From positions 30,173 through 94,172 of the forward strand of contig JAFMHK010000012.1 of NCBI GenBank assembly GCA_017854585.1: DNA of 64,000 nucleotides, in the 5' to 3' direction. The notes below the pieces were generated by a model. The model saw nothing but the letters and a program-made list of their open reading frames with translations. It was not told the origin of the DNA and did no database searches. Both the position numbers and the translations under genes were made by a program. This document shows, piece after piece, positions 26,528-35,912 of the stretch. Every line of letters starts with the position of its first letter. The first letter of the stretch is position 1. This DNA comes from Paracoccaceae bacterium (GTDB lineage Bacteria; Pseudomonadota; Alphaproteobacteria; Rhodobacterales; Rhodobacteraceae).

Positions 26528-26542
26528 GAACAAATAGGGAAC
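26528..26542. promoter_or_regulatory. LexA (SOS) box upstream of imuA
   Basis: The sequence GAAC-N7-GAAC (reverse complement of GTTC-N7-GTTC) is an exact match to the alphaproteobacterial LexA direct-repeat operator. It lies 22 bases before the chosen imuA start and overlaps an A/T-rich stretch (TATATAG) that could be the -10 element, a good position for repression of the imuA-imuB-dnaE2 cassette. Confidence 0.9.
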
Positions 26543-26564
26543 AAACTTGGTTGATTCCACGTGC

Positions 26565-27248
26565 ATGGCCTCCGTTGTCCCCCTTCATACCGCACCACCC
26601 ACTTGCCAGCAGGCGCGCTTGGCCTGTGGAAGCCGGACTTTTGCCGATGTGTTTGCCGCCACGGCGCCCGACGCGGGCGTGGTTGGGTTTGTTCTGGCCA
26701 GCCTGCAAAACCAGACGCGTCCGGTATTGTGGGTGCAGGACCATCTGTCGGTCGCCGAGGCGGGGGGGCCCTATTTGCCGGCTGTGTCCCTGTCGGGTGG
26801 TATTCTGCGGGTGCGGTTGAACCGGCCGACAGATGTGTTGCAGGCGATGGAAGATGGGTTGGGTTGCTCTGCGCTTGGCGGGGTTATCGGCGAGATATGG
26901 GGCGAACCGCCCGCGCTCAGCTTTACGGCAACCAAACGGTTGGCTTTGCGGTCCGAACACAATGCAATTCCCTGCTGGTTGGTCCGGCGGGGGGGCACTG
27001 CGAATCTGAGTGCGGCGCGCAACCGGTGGCGAGTCGCGTCCCTGCCATCAACACCCAACGTTTACGACGCCAAGGCCCCCGGCGATCCCCGTTGGCGGGT
27101 CGAATTGTTTCGGTCGCGCAGCGCGCAACCCGGCACATGGATCGTATCCCATGACCGGGCGTCGGATCGTCTCCATTTTTCTGCCGTATCTGGCGATGGA
27201 GCGGTGGCAGCGTCACATGGCGCGGTCGGGGAACGCGCCCCCGGATGA
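26565..27248 (+). CDS. imuA: ImuA-like protein of the mutagenesis cassette
   Basis: A 227-residue protein in the position of ImuA, the RecA/SulA-like member of the imuA-imuB-dnaE2 translesion cassette. The visible P-loop-less fold includes ADVFAATAPDAGVVGFVLAS, PVLWVQDHLSVAEAG and the strand pattern of RecA relatives. The start is taken as the ATG at 26565; an in-frame TTG at 26547 would leave only four bases after the LexA box. The last 98 bases overlap imuB in another frame, an unusually long overlap. The assignment rests on context as much as on sequence. Confidence 0.8.
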   Translation: MASVVPLHTAPPTCQQARLACGSRTFADVFAATAPDAGVVGFVLASLQNQTRPVLWVQDHLSVAEAGGPYLPAVSLSGGILRVRLNRPTDVLQAMEDGLGCSALGGVIGEIWGEPPALSFTATKRLALRSEHNAIPCWLVRRGGTANLSAARNRWRVASLPSTPNVYDAKAPGDPRWRVELFRSRSAQPGTWIVSHDRASDRLHFSAVSGDGAVAASHGAVGERAPG

Positions 27249-28686
27249 CCTGCCTATTGTATTGGCAATCGACGGGCAGCACGGCCCGGTGATCCACGCC
27301 AGTAACCGCGCGGCCCGGCAGCTTGGCATCCATAAGGGCGCGCGGGTCGTTGATATGCGCGCGCTTTGCCCGACCCTGCAGGTGGAATACGCCGACCCCG
27401 CAGGCGACATGCGGGCCTTGGATCAGTTGATGTTATGGGCGCGCCAATGGTGCCCGTGGAGCGTGGTTGATGGTACCGATGGTTTGATCCTTGATACCAC
27501 CGGATCAGACCACCTGTTTGGTGGAGAGGTCGCGCTGCTGGTGGCGATGGAAGAGCGCTTTTCCCAACTGGGACTGACCACGCAGATCGCCTTGGCCCCC
27601 ACATGGGGCGCGGCATGGGGTCTGGCGCGGTTTGGCCCGGTGCGCGCGCTTTGCCCTGCGGATGGGGTAGACACGGCCTTGGCCCCCTTGCCGGTCAAGG
27701 CGTTGCGATTGACCGAAGACAGCGCCCTGCTGTTGCATCGCCTTGGATTGAAAACGGTGGCTGATATCGCCGCTGTGCCACGCCTGTCCCTGACCCGCCG
27801 TTTTGCCCGCGCCAGTCTGGAGTCCAACCCCCTGCTGCGGTTGGATCAGGCGCTTGGCCAATTGGCTGAACCCTTGGCCAGCATAGAGGAAACGCCGCCA
27901 CTGCGTGCGCTGACCCGCCTGTCCGAGCCTATTGAGGACCCTACGACCCATGTACCAGAGTTGTGTGCCGACCTTTGCGCGCAACTCAAGGCTACGGAGC
28001 AGGGATGCCGACAGTTGCGCCTGACGATTTATCGCACCGATGGCGAGGTCAGCACGGTTTGCGCGGCCACATCACGCCCAAGCCGCAATGCCACCCATCT
28101 GGCACGCCTGTTTGACGGCAAACTGGAGCGGATCAATCCCGGCTTTGGTTTTGACCTGATCGTGCTTGAGGCGTTGGGCGTGGAACCATTGGCTGCCGCG
28201 CAATACGGTTTGGACCGCAAGGCCGGTGATGATATGGCGCTGGCGCATCTGGTTGACCGTCTGACTGCGCGGTTTGGGATCAAGGCCGTCACCCGCCCGG
28301 TGCGCCGCGAAAGCCATGTGCCGGAACGCGCACAGGCATGGGTTGGCGCGCTGACGGCCCATACGGATGCCGATGTGCCTGTTGTCGCGCCGGACCGCCC
28401 CCTGCGCTTGCTGGAAACGCCGGAGGAAATCCGCGTGCTCTATGCGGTGCCAGAAGGCCCCCCGGCGCAGTTTATCTGGCGGCGGCAAACCTTGCAGGTT
28501 GCGCGCTATGCGGGGCCAGAACGCATTGCCCCTGAATGGTGGCAAGACAAACCCGGCACCCGTCTGCGCGATTATTTCAAGGTTGAGGATCAGACCGGTC
28601 GCCGCCTTTGGCTCTATCGTGAAGGGCTGCATGATGATGGGCGTGGCGGTATCCCCCGGTGGTTCCTGCATGGGATGTTTGCCTGA
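27151..28686 (+). CDS. imuB: ImuB, inactive Y-family polymerase-like protein
   Basis: A 511-residue protein of the Y-family (DinB/UmuC-like) fold that begins MTGRRIVSIFLPYLAMERWQ. In place of the acidic catalytic residues of active polymerases the palm shows IVLAIDGQHGPVIHASNRAA and WSVVDGTDGLILDTTG, consistent with the catalytically dead ImuB that bridges the beta clamp, ImuA and DnaE2. It ends with the C-terminal region RRLWLYREGLHDDGRGGIPRW, a feature of the family. It overlaps imuA by 98 bases and dnaE2 by one base (TGATG). Confidence 0.92.
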   Translation: MTGRRIVSIFLPYLAMERWQRHMARSGNAPPDDLPIVLAIDGQHGPVIHASNRAARQLGIHKGARVVDMRALCPTLQVEYADPAGDMRALDQLMLWARQWCPWSVVDGTDGLILDTTGSDHLFGGEVALLVAMEERFSQLGLTTQIALAPTWGAAWGLARFGPVRALCPADGVDTALAPLPVKALRLTEDSALLLHRLGLKTVADIAAVPRLSLTRRFARASLESNPLLRLDQALGQLAEPLASIEETPPLRALTRLSEPIEDPTTHVPELCADLCAQLKATEQGCRQLRLTIYRTDGEVSTVCAATSRPSRNATHLARLFDGKLERINPGFGFDLIVLEALGVEPLAAAQYGLDRKAGDDMALAHLVDRLTARFGIKAVTRPVRRESHVPERAQAWVGALTAHTDADVPVVAPDRPLRLLETPEEIRVLYAVPEGPPAQFIWRRQTLQVARYAGPERIAPEWWQDKPGTRLRDYFKVEDQTGRRLWLYREGLHDDGRGGIPRWFLHGMFA

Positions 28687-31600
28687 TGCCTGACCGTGAC
28701 CCGCAACCGCCCAAGCGCACATTGACGGATAGCGATAGTTTCACCCCCAACGCGCCCGCCGATTTTATCGAGCTTGGGGTGACCAGTTGCTTTTCCTTTC
28801 TGTACGGGGCCTCGGATGCGGTTGATCTGGTCAGAAGAGCTTGGGATCAGGGCTATGATCGGCTTGGCATTGCCGATCTGAACACCATGGCCGGTATCGT
28901 GCGCCTGCATACGGAGGCGACCAAGGCCCATATCCATCCCCTCATCGGGTGTCGGGTGCAGCTAAGTTCGGGTGAGGCGTTTCTGGCCTATCCCCGCGAT
29001 CGCGCCGCTTACGGGCAACTTTGCGCGCTGTTGTCGCGTGGCAAGATGCAAGGCGCAGATGGGGAATGGCAGGAAAAGGGGGCCTGCCACATCACATTGG
29101 CGATGCTGGGGCAGGTGGCAAAGGATATCCAGTTGATCGCTCTGCCCGGTGAAGACCTGCGCGGGTTCGCAGCCAATCTGCCACGTCTGGTCCGCGCATT
29201 GCCCAGCTTGCGCCATGTCGCAGCCAGTTATCTCTATCGCGGTAACGATCGGGCGCGGATCAACCGTCTGGATAGGATCGCACGAGATAACGGCCTTTCG
29301 ATTCTGGCGACCAACGACGTGCATTACCACGTCCCCGACAGGCGGCCCCTGCAAGATGTGATGACCTGCATCCGGGAAAAAACCACGATCACCAAGGCAG
29401 GCTATCTGCTGCATGCCAATGCGGAACGCTACCTGAAATCCCCGTCCGAGATGATGCGCCTGTTTGCCGAATGGCCCCACGCCATCCGCGCCACAAAAGA
29501 CGTGGCCGATTGCTGCAAGTTTTCCCTTGATGAACTGCGATATGAGTACCCTGAGGAGACCGTGCCCAAGGGCAAGACAGCCGACGGTTATCTGGCGGAA
29601 CTGACATGGGCGGGCGCCACAGAGCGTTACCCCGATGGTATATCCGACAAGCTTCGCGCGACTTTGGAAAAGGAACTGACCCTGATCGCCAAGCTGGAGA
29701 TCTCGCCCTATTTCCTGACGATCCATGGCATCGTAGATTACGCCCGCAGCATCGGAATTTTATGCCAGGGGCGCGGGTCTGCCGCCAATTCTGCCGTCTG
29801 TTATTGCCTGAAAATCACTGCCGTTGATCCGGACCAGAACGACCTGCTGTTCGAACGCTTCATTTCCGAGGAACGGCGGGAGCCGCCCGACATTGACGTT
29901 GATTTTGAACATGAGCGGCGTGAAGAGGTGATTCAGCACATCTATAACCGCTATGGCCGCCAGCGCGCGGGCCTGTGCGCGACCGTTATTCATTACCGCC
30001 CCCGCATGGCCATCCGCGAGGTTGGCAAGGTCATGGGGTTGAGCGAGGATATCACGGCCGCGCTTGCCCGCACGATCTGGGGCAGTTGGGGGCGCGAGAT
30101 TGGGGCGCGTGAAGCCGCCGAGGCGGGGCTGGACCTGACAGATCCGCATTTGGCCCGCGCCATCAAGCTGGCCGATCAGATGATCGGAATGCCCCGCCAT
30201 CTGGGTCAGCATGTGGGTGGCTTTGTCCTGACCCGACAGCCCCTGACGCAAACCGTGCCCATCGGCAATGCCGCCATGCCGGACCGCAGTTTCATCGAAT
30301 GGGACAAGGACGATATCGAGGCTTTGGGCATCTTCAAGGTGGATGTTCTGGCGCTTGGAATGCTGACGTGCATTCGAAAATCATTCGATATGCTGGCGGC
30401 GCATTACGGCAAGAGACTCAGTCTGGCCAAGGTGCCCAAGGAAGACCCTGCGGTGTATGACATGCTGTGCCGGGGTGAATCCCTGGGTGTGTTCCAAGTG
30501 GAAAGCCGGGCACAAATGAACATGCTGCCCCGCCTGAAGCCGCGCGAGTTTTACGACCTTGTCATTCAGGTCGCCATCGTGCGGCCCGGCCCCATTCAGG
30601 GCGATATGGTCCACCCCTATCTGCGAAGGCGATCAGGTAAGGAAACGGTGGAATTTCCCTCTCCGTCACCGGAGTTCGGGCCCCCGGATGAGCTGGAACG
30701 TATCCTGAAGCGGACCCTTGGCGTGCCGATTTTTCAGGAACAGGCGATGAAAATCTCCATGGTGGCCGCTGAATTTTCCCCGAAAGAGGCGAACAGCCTG
30801 CGCAAGGCCATGGCGACGTTTCGGTCGCGCGGGATGGTGACCGATCATAAGGAGATGATGGTCAATCGAATGGTCAGGCGCGGTTATGACCCAGAGTTCG
30901 CCGCCCGCTGCTTCAGCCAGATCGAGGGTTTTGGCGAATACGGCTTTCCCGAAAGTCACGCGGCCAGTTTCGCGCATCTGGTCTATGTGTCCAGCTGGCT
31001 GAAGTGTCACCATCCAGATGTGTTCTGCGCCGCCTTGCTGAACTCGCAGCCCATGGGGTTTTATGCGCCCGCCCAGATCGTGCGCGATGCCCGGGAGAAT
31101 GGCGTGGAGGTGCGCGCGCCAGACGTGAATTTCAGCGATTGGGACAATACGCTGGAACCCGTCAGCCATGGCAAATACGCCGTTCGTCTTGGATTGCGGC
31201 AAGTCGATGGGTTGCGGCAAGACGCGATGACCCGCCTGATTGCTGCGCGCGAACTGCCCTTTGTCGATCTGGAAGATATCAAAACCCGCGCCCGTCTTGA
31301 TGCGGGTAGCCTGCGCCGTCTGGCTGCGGCTGATGCGTTCCGATCCCTTGGGCTGGATCGGCGTGCCGCACTCTGGGATGCCGCCGCGCTGAAGGATGCG
31401 CCGGATCTACCACTGTTTACCAACGCGAATACCCGCGACGAAGGGGCCGAGGTGCGCGTAAACCTGCCCGCTATGCCCATCTGTGAACATGTGGTGGCTG
31501 ATTATCAGACGCTGCGCCTGTCGCTCAAGGCGCACCCCATGGCCTTTTTGCGCAAAAGCCTGCAGCGGCAGGGTTACATCTCGACCGCAACGCTGCAGCG

Positions 31601-31991
31601 CACCCATAATGGCGAATGGATCACGTTCGCCGGTATCGTTCTGGTGCGTCAAAGGCCCGGCAGTGCCAAGGGCGTGTGTTTCATCACGGCCGAGGATGAG
31701 GTGGGCGTGGCCAATATGGTCGTCTGGCCCAAGGTGATGGAGGCATACCGCCCCGTCATCATGGGTGCCCGCCTGATCAAGGTGGAGGGGCGTGTGCAGC
31801 GCGATGCCGACATCATCCACATTGTCGTGCATCACATGGAGGATCGGACAGATGCGTTGCGGCGCTTGGCGAATGACGTAGTGCCTACGCCCATTGCCCG
31901 CGCGGACGAGGTGCTGAAACCCGTACGTGAACCCAGCCCGCACCACCCGCGTGACGTTCGGATGCTGCCGAAGTCGCGCGATTTTCATTGA
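28686..31991 (+). CDS. dnaE2: Error-prone DNA polymerase DnaE2
   Basis: A 1101-residue C-family polymerase. An N-terminal PHP domain (FIELGVTSCFSFLYGAS, then ATNDVHYH) leads to the palm with PPDIDVDFEHERREEVIQHI, the acidic catalytic motif (PDIDVDF), then FPESHAASFAHLVYVSSWLK of the fingers and a C-terminal OB fold (WITFAGIVLVRQRPGSAKG). DnaE2 performs mutagenic bypass of DNA damage with ImuA and ImuB. The start overlaps the imuB stop as TGATG. Length is normal for DnaE2 and shorter than replicative DnaE. Confidence 0.96.
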   Translation: MPDRDPQPPKRTLTDSDSFTPNAPADFIELGVTSCFSFLYGASDAVDLVRRAWDQGYDRLGIADLNTMAGIVRLHTEATKAHIHPLIGCRVQLSSGEAFLAYPRDRAAYGQLCALLSRGKMQGADGEWQEKGACHITLAMLGQVAKDIQLIALPGEDLRGFAANLPRLVRALPSLRHVAASYLYRGNDRARINRLDRIARDNGLSILATNDVHYHVPDRRPLQDVMTCIREKTTITKAGYLLHANAERYLKSPSEMMRLFAEWPHAIRATKDVADCCKFSLDELRYEYPEETVPKGKTADGYLAELTWAGATERYPDGISDKLRATLEKELTLIAKLEISPYFLTIHGIVDYARSIGILCQGRGSAANSAVCYCLKITAVDPDQNDLLFERFISEERREPPDIDVDFEHERREEVIQHIYNRYGRQRAGLCATVIHYRPRMAIREVGKVMGLSEDITAALARTIWGSWGREIGAREAAEAGLDLTDPHLARAIKLADQMIGMPRHLGQHVGGFVLTRQPLTQTVPIGNAAMPDRSFIEWDKDDIEALGIFKVDVLALGMLTCIRKSFDMLAAHYGKRLSLAKVPKEDPAVYDMLCRGESLGVFQVESRAQMNMLPRLKPREFYDLVIQVAIVRPGPIQGDMVHPYLRRRSGKETVEFPSPSPEFGPPDELERILKRTLGVPIFQEQAMKISMVAAEFSPKEANSLRKAMATFRSRGMVTDHKEMMVNRMVRRGYDPEFAARCFSQIEGFGEYGFPESHAASFAHLVYVSSWLKCHHPDVFCAALLNSQPMGFYAPAQIVRDARENGVEVRAPDVNFSDWDNTLEPVSHGKYAVRLGLRQVDGLRQDAMTRLIAARELPFVDLEDIKTRARLDAGSLRRLAAADAFRSLGLDRRAALWDAAALKDAPDLPLFTNANTRDEGAEVRVNLPAMPICEHVVADYQTLRLSLKAHPMAFLRKSLQRQGYISTATLQRTHNGEWITFAGIVLVRQRPGSAKGVCFITAEDEVGVANMVVWPKVMEAYRPVIMGARLIKVEGRVQRDADIIHIVVHHMEDRTDALRRLANDVVPTPIARADEVLKPVREPSPHHPRDVRMLPKSRDFH

Positions 31992-32074
31992 GGTCGGAGA
32001 TAGAGAGCGGCCTGTCGCAACGGGGTGTGGCAAGACGACGTTCCGTTCTATGGTGACCCAAACGGAGCGCATCT

Positions 32075-33490
32075 ATGTTTCTAAGCATTTTCGACATCTT
32101 CAAGATCGGGATCGGCCCGTCATCGTCGCACACCATGGGCCCGATGACCGCTGCCGCGCGATTTCTGGATGACTTGCGGAATGGACGTGAGAAGGAGCCC
32201 GGCGCCGGCGAACTTGCTGCGGTGTCTTGCTCGCTCCATGGATCGCTTGCGTTTACCGGCAAAGGCCATGCAACGGATCGCGCCGTGATCCTGGGGCTGT
32301 CGGGGTTCGTTCCTGCAACGCTTGACCCCGATCGCGCAGCGGCATTGGAGGCAGAGGTGCGCGCCAATGGCATTGTAACGCCCAACGGCCTGCCGCCTTT
32401 GAAATTTCAGCCCGATACCGATTTGGTGTTCGACTACGACCAGATTTTGCACGGCCATCCAAACGGTATGATCCTCCGGGCTCGTGACACTGCGGGAAAC
32501 CTGTATCTGGAAGAAACCTATTATTCCATCGGCGGCGGATTCGTGGTGACCGCCCGCGAACACGCTGCACAGACCCATGGCGGCGCCGCCGCGCTGCACG
32601 CTGAGAAAAAGGCCGAAGGCTGCCCATATCCCTTTGGGTCTGCAGCCGAAATGCTGCGTATGGGCCGCGAGAGTGGCAAGACCATCGCGCAAATGAAGTG
32701 GGCAAACGAGACGGCGCGCGAAGGCAAGACAGTGGTTGCCGAACAGGTTGACGCGATTTGGCAAGCGATGAACAGCTGCATCGACAGAGGTCTGCGGATC
32801 GATGGCGAATTGCCGGGTGGATTGCGTGTGAAACGCCGCGCCAAGGCGATCCATGATCAACTCGAGTCCGAGGCAGGACGCAACATCGCGCAGCCCCATG
32901 TCGTGAACGACTGGCTGTCGGTCTACGCGATGGCGGTCAACGAGGAGAACGCGGCAGGTGGTCGTGTCGTCACTTCGCCGACCAATGGCGCCGCGGGCGT
33001 GGTGCCTGCGGTGCTGCGCTACTACCGCGACCATTGCATCGGCGCGACCGAAGAGGGGCGGCGAACATTCCTGATGGTGGCTGCCGCGATTGGCGGCCTG
33101 ATCAAGCATAACGCGTCTATTTCGGGGGCCGAAGTTGGCTGTCAGGGCGAGGTGGGATCAGCCGCAGCCATGGCGGCGGCGGGGTTGTGTGCAGCGCTGG
33201 GCGGGACCAACGAACAGGTCGAAAACGCGGCGGAAATCGCACTGGAACACCATCTGGGAATGACTTGTGATCCGGTGGCTGGGTTGGTGCAGGTGCCCTG
33301 CATCGAACGCAATGGTCTTGGTGCGATCAAGGCCGTGTCGGCGGCGTCACTATCCCTGCGTGGGGACGGTACACACTTCATGCCGCTGGATAACTGCATC
33401 GAGGCGATGCGCCAGACCGGTCTGGATATGTCGACCAAGTACAAGGAAACCAGCCAAGGTGGTTTGGCGGTAAACCTGCCACAGTGCTAG
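32075..33490 (+). CDS. sdaA: L-serine ammonia-lyase, iron-sulfur type
   Basis: A 471-residue single-chain L-serine dehydratase that makes pyruvate and ammonia from serine with a [4Fe-4S] cluster. The opening [19 protein letters not shown] and the cluster cysteines in GCQGEVG and [17 protein letters not shown] are intact, as is the [17 protein letters not shown] substrate loop. GGAG precedes the ATG. It converges on the LacI-type regulator with shared CTAG stops at 33487-33490; whether that regulator controls it is unknown. Confidence 0.95.
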   Translation: MFLSIFDIFKIGIGPSSSHTMGPMTAAARFLDDLRNGREKEPGAGELAAVSCSLHGSLAFTGKGHATDRAVILGLSGFVPATLDPDRAAALEAEVRANGIVTPNGLPPLKFQPDTDLVFDYDQILHGHPNGMILRARDTAGNLYLEETYYSIGGGFVVTAREHAAQTHGGAAALHAEKKAEGCPYPFGSAAEMLRMGRESGKTIAQMKWANETAREGKTVVAEQVDAIWQAMNSCIDRGLRIDGELPGGLRVKRRAKAIHDQLESEAGRNIAQPHVVNDWLSVYAMAVNEENAAGGRVVTSPTNGAAGVVPAVLRYYRDHCIGATEEGRRTFLMVAAAIGGLIKHNASISGAEVGCQGEVGSAAAMAAAGLCAALGGTNEQVENAAEIALEHHLGMTCDPVAGLVQVPCIERNGLGAIKAVSAASLSLRGDGTHFMPLDNCIEAMRQTGLDMSTKYKETSQGGLAVNLPQC

Positions 33491-34515
33491 CGGGCGCGCA
33501 CCGTGTCGCCGGGCAGGAAGCGCGGATCCAACTGGATGATCTCGGACGACAGCGCGTTGGCGGCGATCAGTTCGGCGGCCTTGGCGCCGATATCGTGGCG
33601 ACGGCTGTCCATGGTGGCGATGCGCAGTGGCAACCCGTCCAGCACCTCGAACGAATTGAACCCCGCCATCCCGATCTGATCAGGAATTTGCATCCCCTTT
33701 TCGAGGCAGTAGAGGAGGCCGCCAGCGGCGTTCATATCAGTATTGTAATATAGGAAATCCAGATCCGGGGTGCGGGCGAGAAGGGCCTGTGTCATGGCCC
33801 GCCCGGTGCCGAAGCCTGAAACGCCATCGTAAAAGATACTGTCCGCAAGGGTCAGGCCCGCAGCGGCCAGACCGGCTTCAAAACCGCGCAGTCGTTTCTG
33901 GGCGCGATGATCTGCGGTCGAACTGGAGCCCAGATATCCGATGCGCCGATAGCCGCGCGCCACGATCTCGGCGGCCATGTCGCGCCCCGCTTTCTCATGG
34001 CTGATGCCGACGGCAGCAGCGACGGGGTCACCGTCCACGTCCATCACCTCAACCACGGGGATACCTGCATTGGCCATCATGGCGCAGGCGGCCTCGGTGT
34101 GTTCAAGGCCTGCCACGATCAGGCCCGAGGGGCGCCATGACAGCATTTCGTAGATCACGGTTTCTTCGCGTTCCGGGTCATAGCGTGAGGTGCCGACCAC
34201 TGGTTGCAGATCTGTGCCATCCAGAATTTCCCCAATCCCTGCAAGGACATCGGGGAAAACCATGTTGGACAGCGACGGGATGACTACACCCACCAGATTG
34301 ACCCGGTTGGACGCCAGCGCGCCTGCGATCTTGTTGGGCACATAGCCAAGTGCGCGGGCGGCTTCGTGCACCTTCTTGCGGGTATTCTCGGATACATCGC
34401 CCCGGTTCCGCAGAACCCGGCTGACTGTCATTTCGGAAACGCCAGCGGCACTGGCCACATCGCGAAGCGTCATCTGGGGTGTGCCGTCGTAAGGGTTGCG
34501 TCCGCGCAAATCCAA
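33487..34515 (-). CDS. LacI family transcriptional regulator
   Basis: A 342-residue regulator. The helix-turn-helix (MTLRDVASAAGVSEMTVSRV, about 15-34) is followed by the hinge helix region (GYVPNKIAGALASNRVNLVG) and a periplasmic-binding-like sensor domain with IPSLSNMVFPDVLAGI. It is most like the gluconate-type (GntR) LacI proteins. No sugar operon lies beside it, so the effector and targets are unknown; it may act on distant genes. The next gene on its start side is tRNA-Arg. Confidence 0.9.
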   Translation of the reverse strand: MDLRGRNPYDGTPQMTLRDVASAAGVSEMTVSRVLRNRGDVSENTRKKVHEAARALGYVPNKIAGALASNRVNLVGVVIPSLSNMVFPDVLAGIGEILDGTDLQPVVGTSRYDPEREETVIYEMLSWRPSGLIVAGLEHTEAACAMMANAGIPVVEVMDVDGDPVAAAVGISHEKAGRDMAAEIVARGYRRIGYLGSSSTADHRAQKRLRGFEAGLAAAGLTLADSIFYDGVSGFGTGRAMTQALLARTPDLDFLYYNTDMNAAGGLLYCLEKGMQIPDQIGMAGFNSFEVLDGLPLRIATMDSRRHDIGAKAAELIAANALSSEIIQLDPRFLPGDTVRAR

Positions 34516-34625
34516 GCCTCGAAGTCAGTCAAACGTTTCATCATTGATAGGGGCTTGGTCACGGGTTGTCCAAGCAATTGGCCCGGGTTGCGGTGCGGCG
34601 GGAAATGACGGAAAACATCGCACGT

Positions 34626-34702
34626 GGCCCCGTGGCTCAACTGGATAGAGCAGCCCCCTCCTAAGGGGCAGGTTGCAGGTTCGAATCCTGCCGGGGTCAC
34701 CA
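34626..34702 (+). tRNA. tRNA-Arg (anticodon CCT)
   Basis: A 77-base cloverleaf. The acceptor GGCCCCG pairs with CGGGGTC (one G-U), the D-arm contains GCTCAACTGGATAGAGC, the anticodon loop CTCCTAA gives CCT (reads AGG), and the T-arm has GGTTCGAATCC. CCA is encoded. tRNA genes of this type are frequent integration sites, and the DNA beyond it is gene-poor. Confidence 0.96.
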
Positions 34703-35258
34703 AAAACACCTGAAAAATATGGCTTATTGACAGGACTGTGTTTCCAAGCCCGCGGAAAATCTCGTCAGGTTTCGCGCCGAATTCAGTTGAAACGGCGGAA
34801 ATATCTTACAAAACCTTTACAAAATCCGCACGTCTTTGCGCCCTTTTGAGGTGCTCCAATCAAATGGCCGGCTGCAAACACATGCGCGGAACACACGTTT
34901 GGCAGCGCAACGTGCAAGCCGATCATCATGTTTGTGGCCGACAGGGCGAGTGAAGACGGGCCTAGCATCTGGTGGTTGACGGGGCGGACGTTCGCGTGCG
35001 CCGGATCGAACCGCGCGCGGTGGGCAACTTCACCCTGATCGAAGCCGACCGGCAAGGCCAGAGAGTGGCTTAAACCACGCCGCACACAGTCAAAGGATTG
35101 GGGAGTAATTCAGTCCGTCGCTCTGAAAAACCTCGGCTCTGGGCGTTTCCGCAACGGTGGCGGCCCTCAGGGAAAAATGCTTGATCTGTGAACCCAATCG
35201 TTTGACCTTGATGTCAGAAGGCCGCTCGCTTGGGGCTGGTGGGTAAGGAGATGTGGTA
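34703..35258. other. Gene-poor stretch beyond tRNA-Arg with a possible gene remnant
   Basis: No full gene is visible in these 556 bases. One short plus-strand frame (34966-35073, after a TAG stop) reads like coding sequence, with the segment VDGADVRVRRIEPRAVGNF, and ends in TAA; it has no upstream part and may be the tail of a deleted gene. I could not name it. I find no copy of the tRNA 3' end in the window that would mark an attR site, so an integrated element cannot be shown. Confidence 0.45.
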
Positions 35259-35666
35259 ATGATCAAGAAATGGCTGACCTTAAGCATGCTCGCATTCATG
35301 CTCGCATCTTCTTCGGAGGTGCAGGCGCAGTATTATACGGATGTCTACATCTATAACTTCACGCAGTTTGATCCCTTGTTGGTATGCAGCATTGAAATGG
35401 ATGGTTTTGACGTCAGGCGCATGCGGTGTGTCGATGTGAACTATGGTCTGGGGAGTGGCGTTGAGGCCCCTTTTGGGGATTTTGTCGGTTCCTACGGTCA
35501 GGGCGGTGCCAACGCTAATATAGACCGACCCCAGTGTGGTATGATGATTCAGCGCACAGACGGATTTTGGGGCGTGGCGGGTAACAGCATCGTTTTCGGG
35601 CCGGAGGCCTGTGGCGCGCTTCGACCTGATGGCAGCACAGTTCATAGTGGAGTTAACAGTTATTGA
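35259..35666 (+). CDS. Small exported protein of unknown function
   Basis: A 135-residue protein with a signal peptide (MIKKWLTLSMLAFMLASS then EVQAQ, cleavage about residue 22). The mature part has four cysteines (in LLVCSIEMDG, MRRCV-like MRCVD, PQCGMM and EACGAL), which could form two disulfides, and is rich in Tyr, Gly and Asp. AAGGAG is eight bases before the ATG at 35259; a GTG at 35253 is too near. No family is recognised. Base composition is somewhat less GC-rich than its neighbours. Monocistronic between gene-poor stretches, so it may be a recent arrival. Confidence 0.65.
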   Translation: MIKKWLTLSMLAFMLASSSEVQAQYYTDVYIYNFTQFDPLLVCSIEMDGFDVRRMRCVDVNYGLGSGVEAPFGDFVGSYGQGGANANIDRPQCGMMIQRTDGFWGVAGNSIVFGPEACGALRPDGSTVHSGVNSY

Positions 35667-35770
35667 GACCGGGCGGTAACCCCGTGGGAGGGCTGCGGCG
35701 GGTCATGTAAACACGCCCCCTGTCCGGCGCGGCGTTGCGTGTCGATCCCGTATTCCCGGACCAATTTCGA

Positions 35771-35815
35771 CGATGTGCAATCCGTATGGAAGTGATGCAC
35801 AACCCATACATACGC
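35771..35815 (-). repeat. Second copy of the 11-bp phased repeat
   Basis: Read on the minus strand, 35790-35815 matches 8826-8851 at 24 of 26 bases. The blocks fall at 35773, 35784, 35795 and 35806 (ATGTG, GTATG, ATGCA, ATACA on the plus strand), again exactly 11 bases apart. It lies about 100 bases before the BciB-like gene, on the opposite strand. The outer two blocks are degenerate. Confidence 0.55.
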
Positions 35816-35912
35816 GGTTTCCGCACAGAACGCGGCGTCCGGGGCACTTTCTGCGCGCTGGTTGATCTAAGCGGATGTTGACACTTTGCATGCTGCGGCG
35901 GACAGTCTGCGG

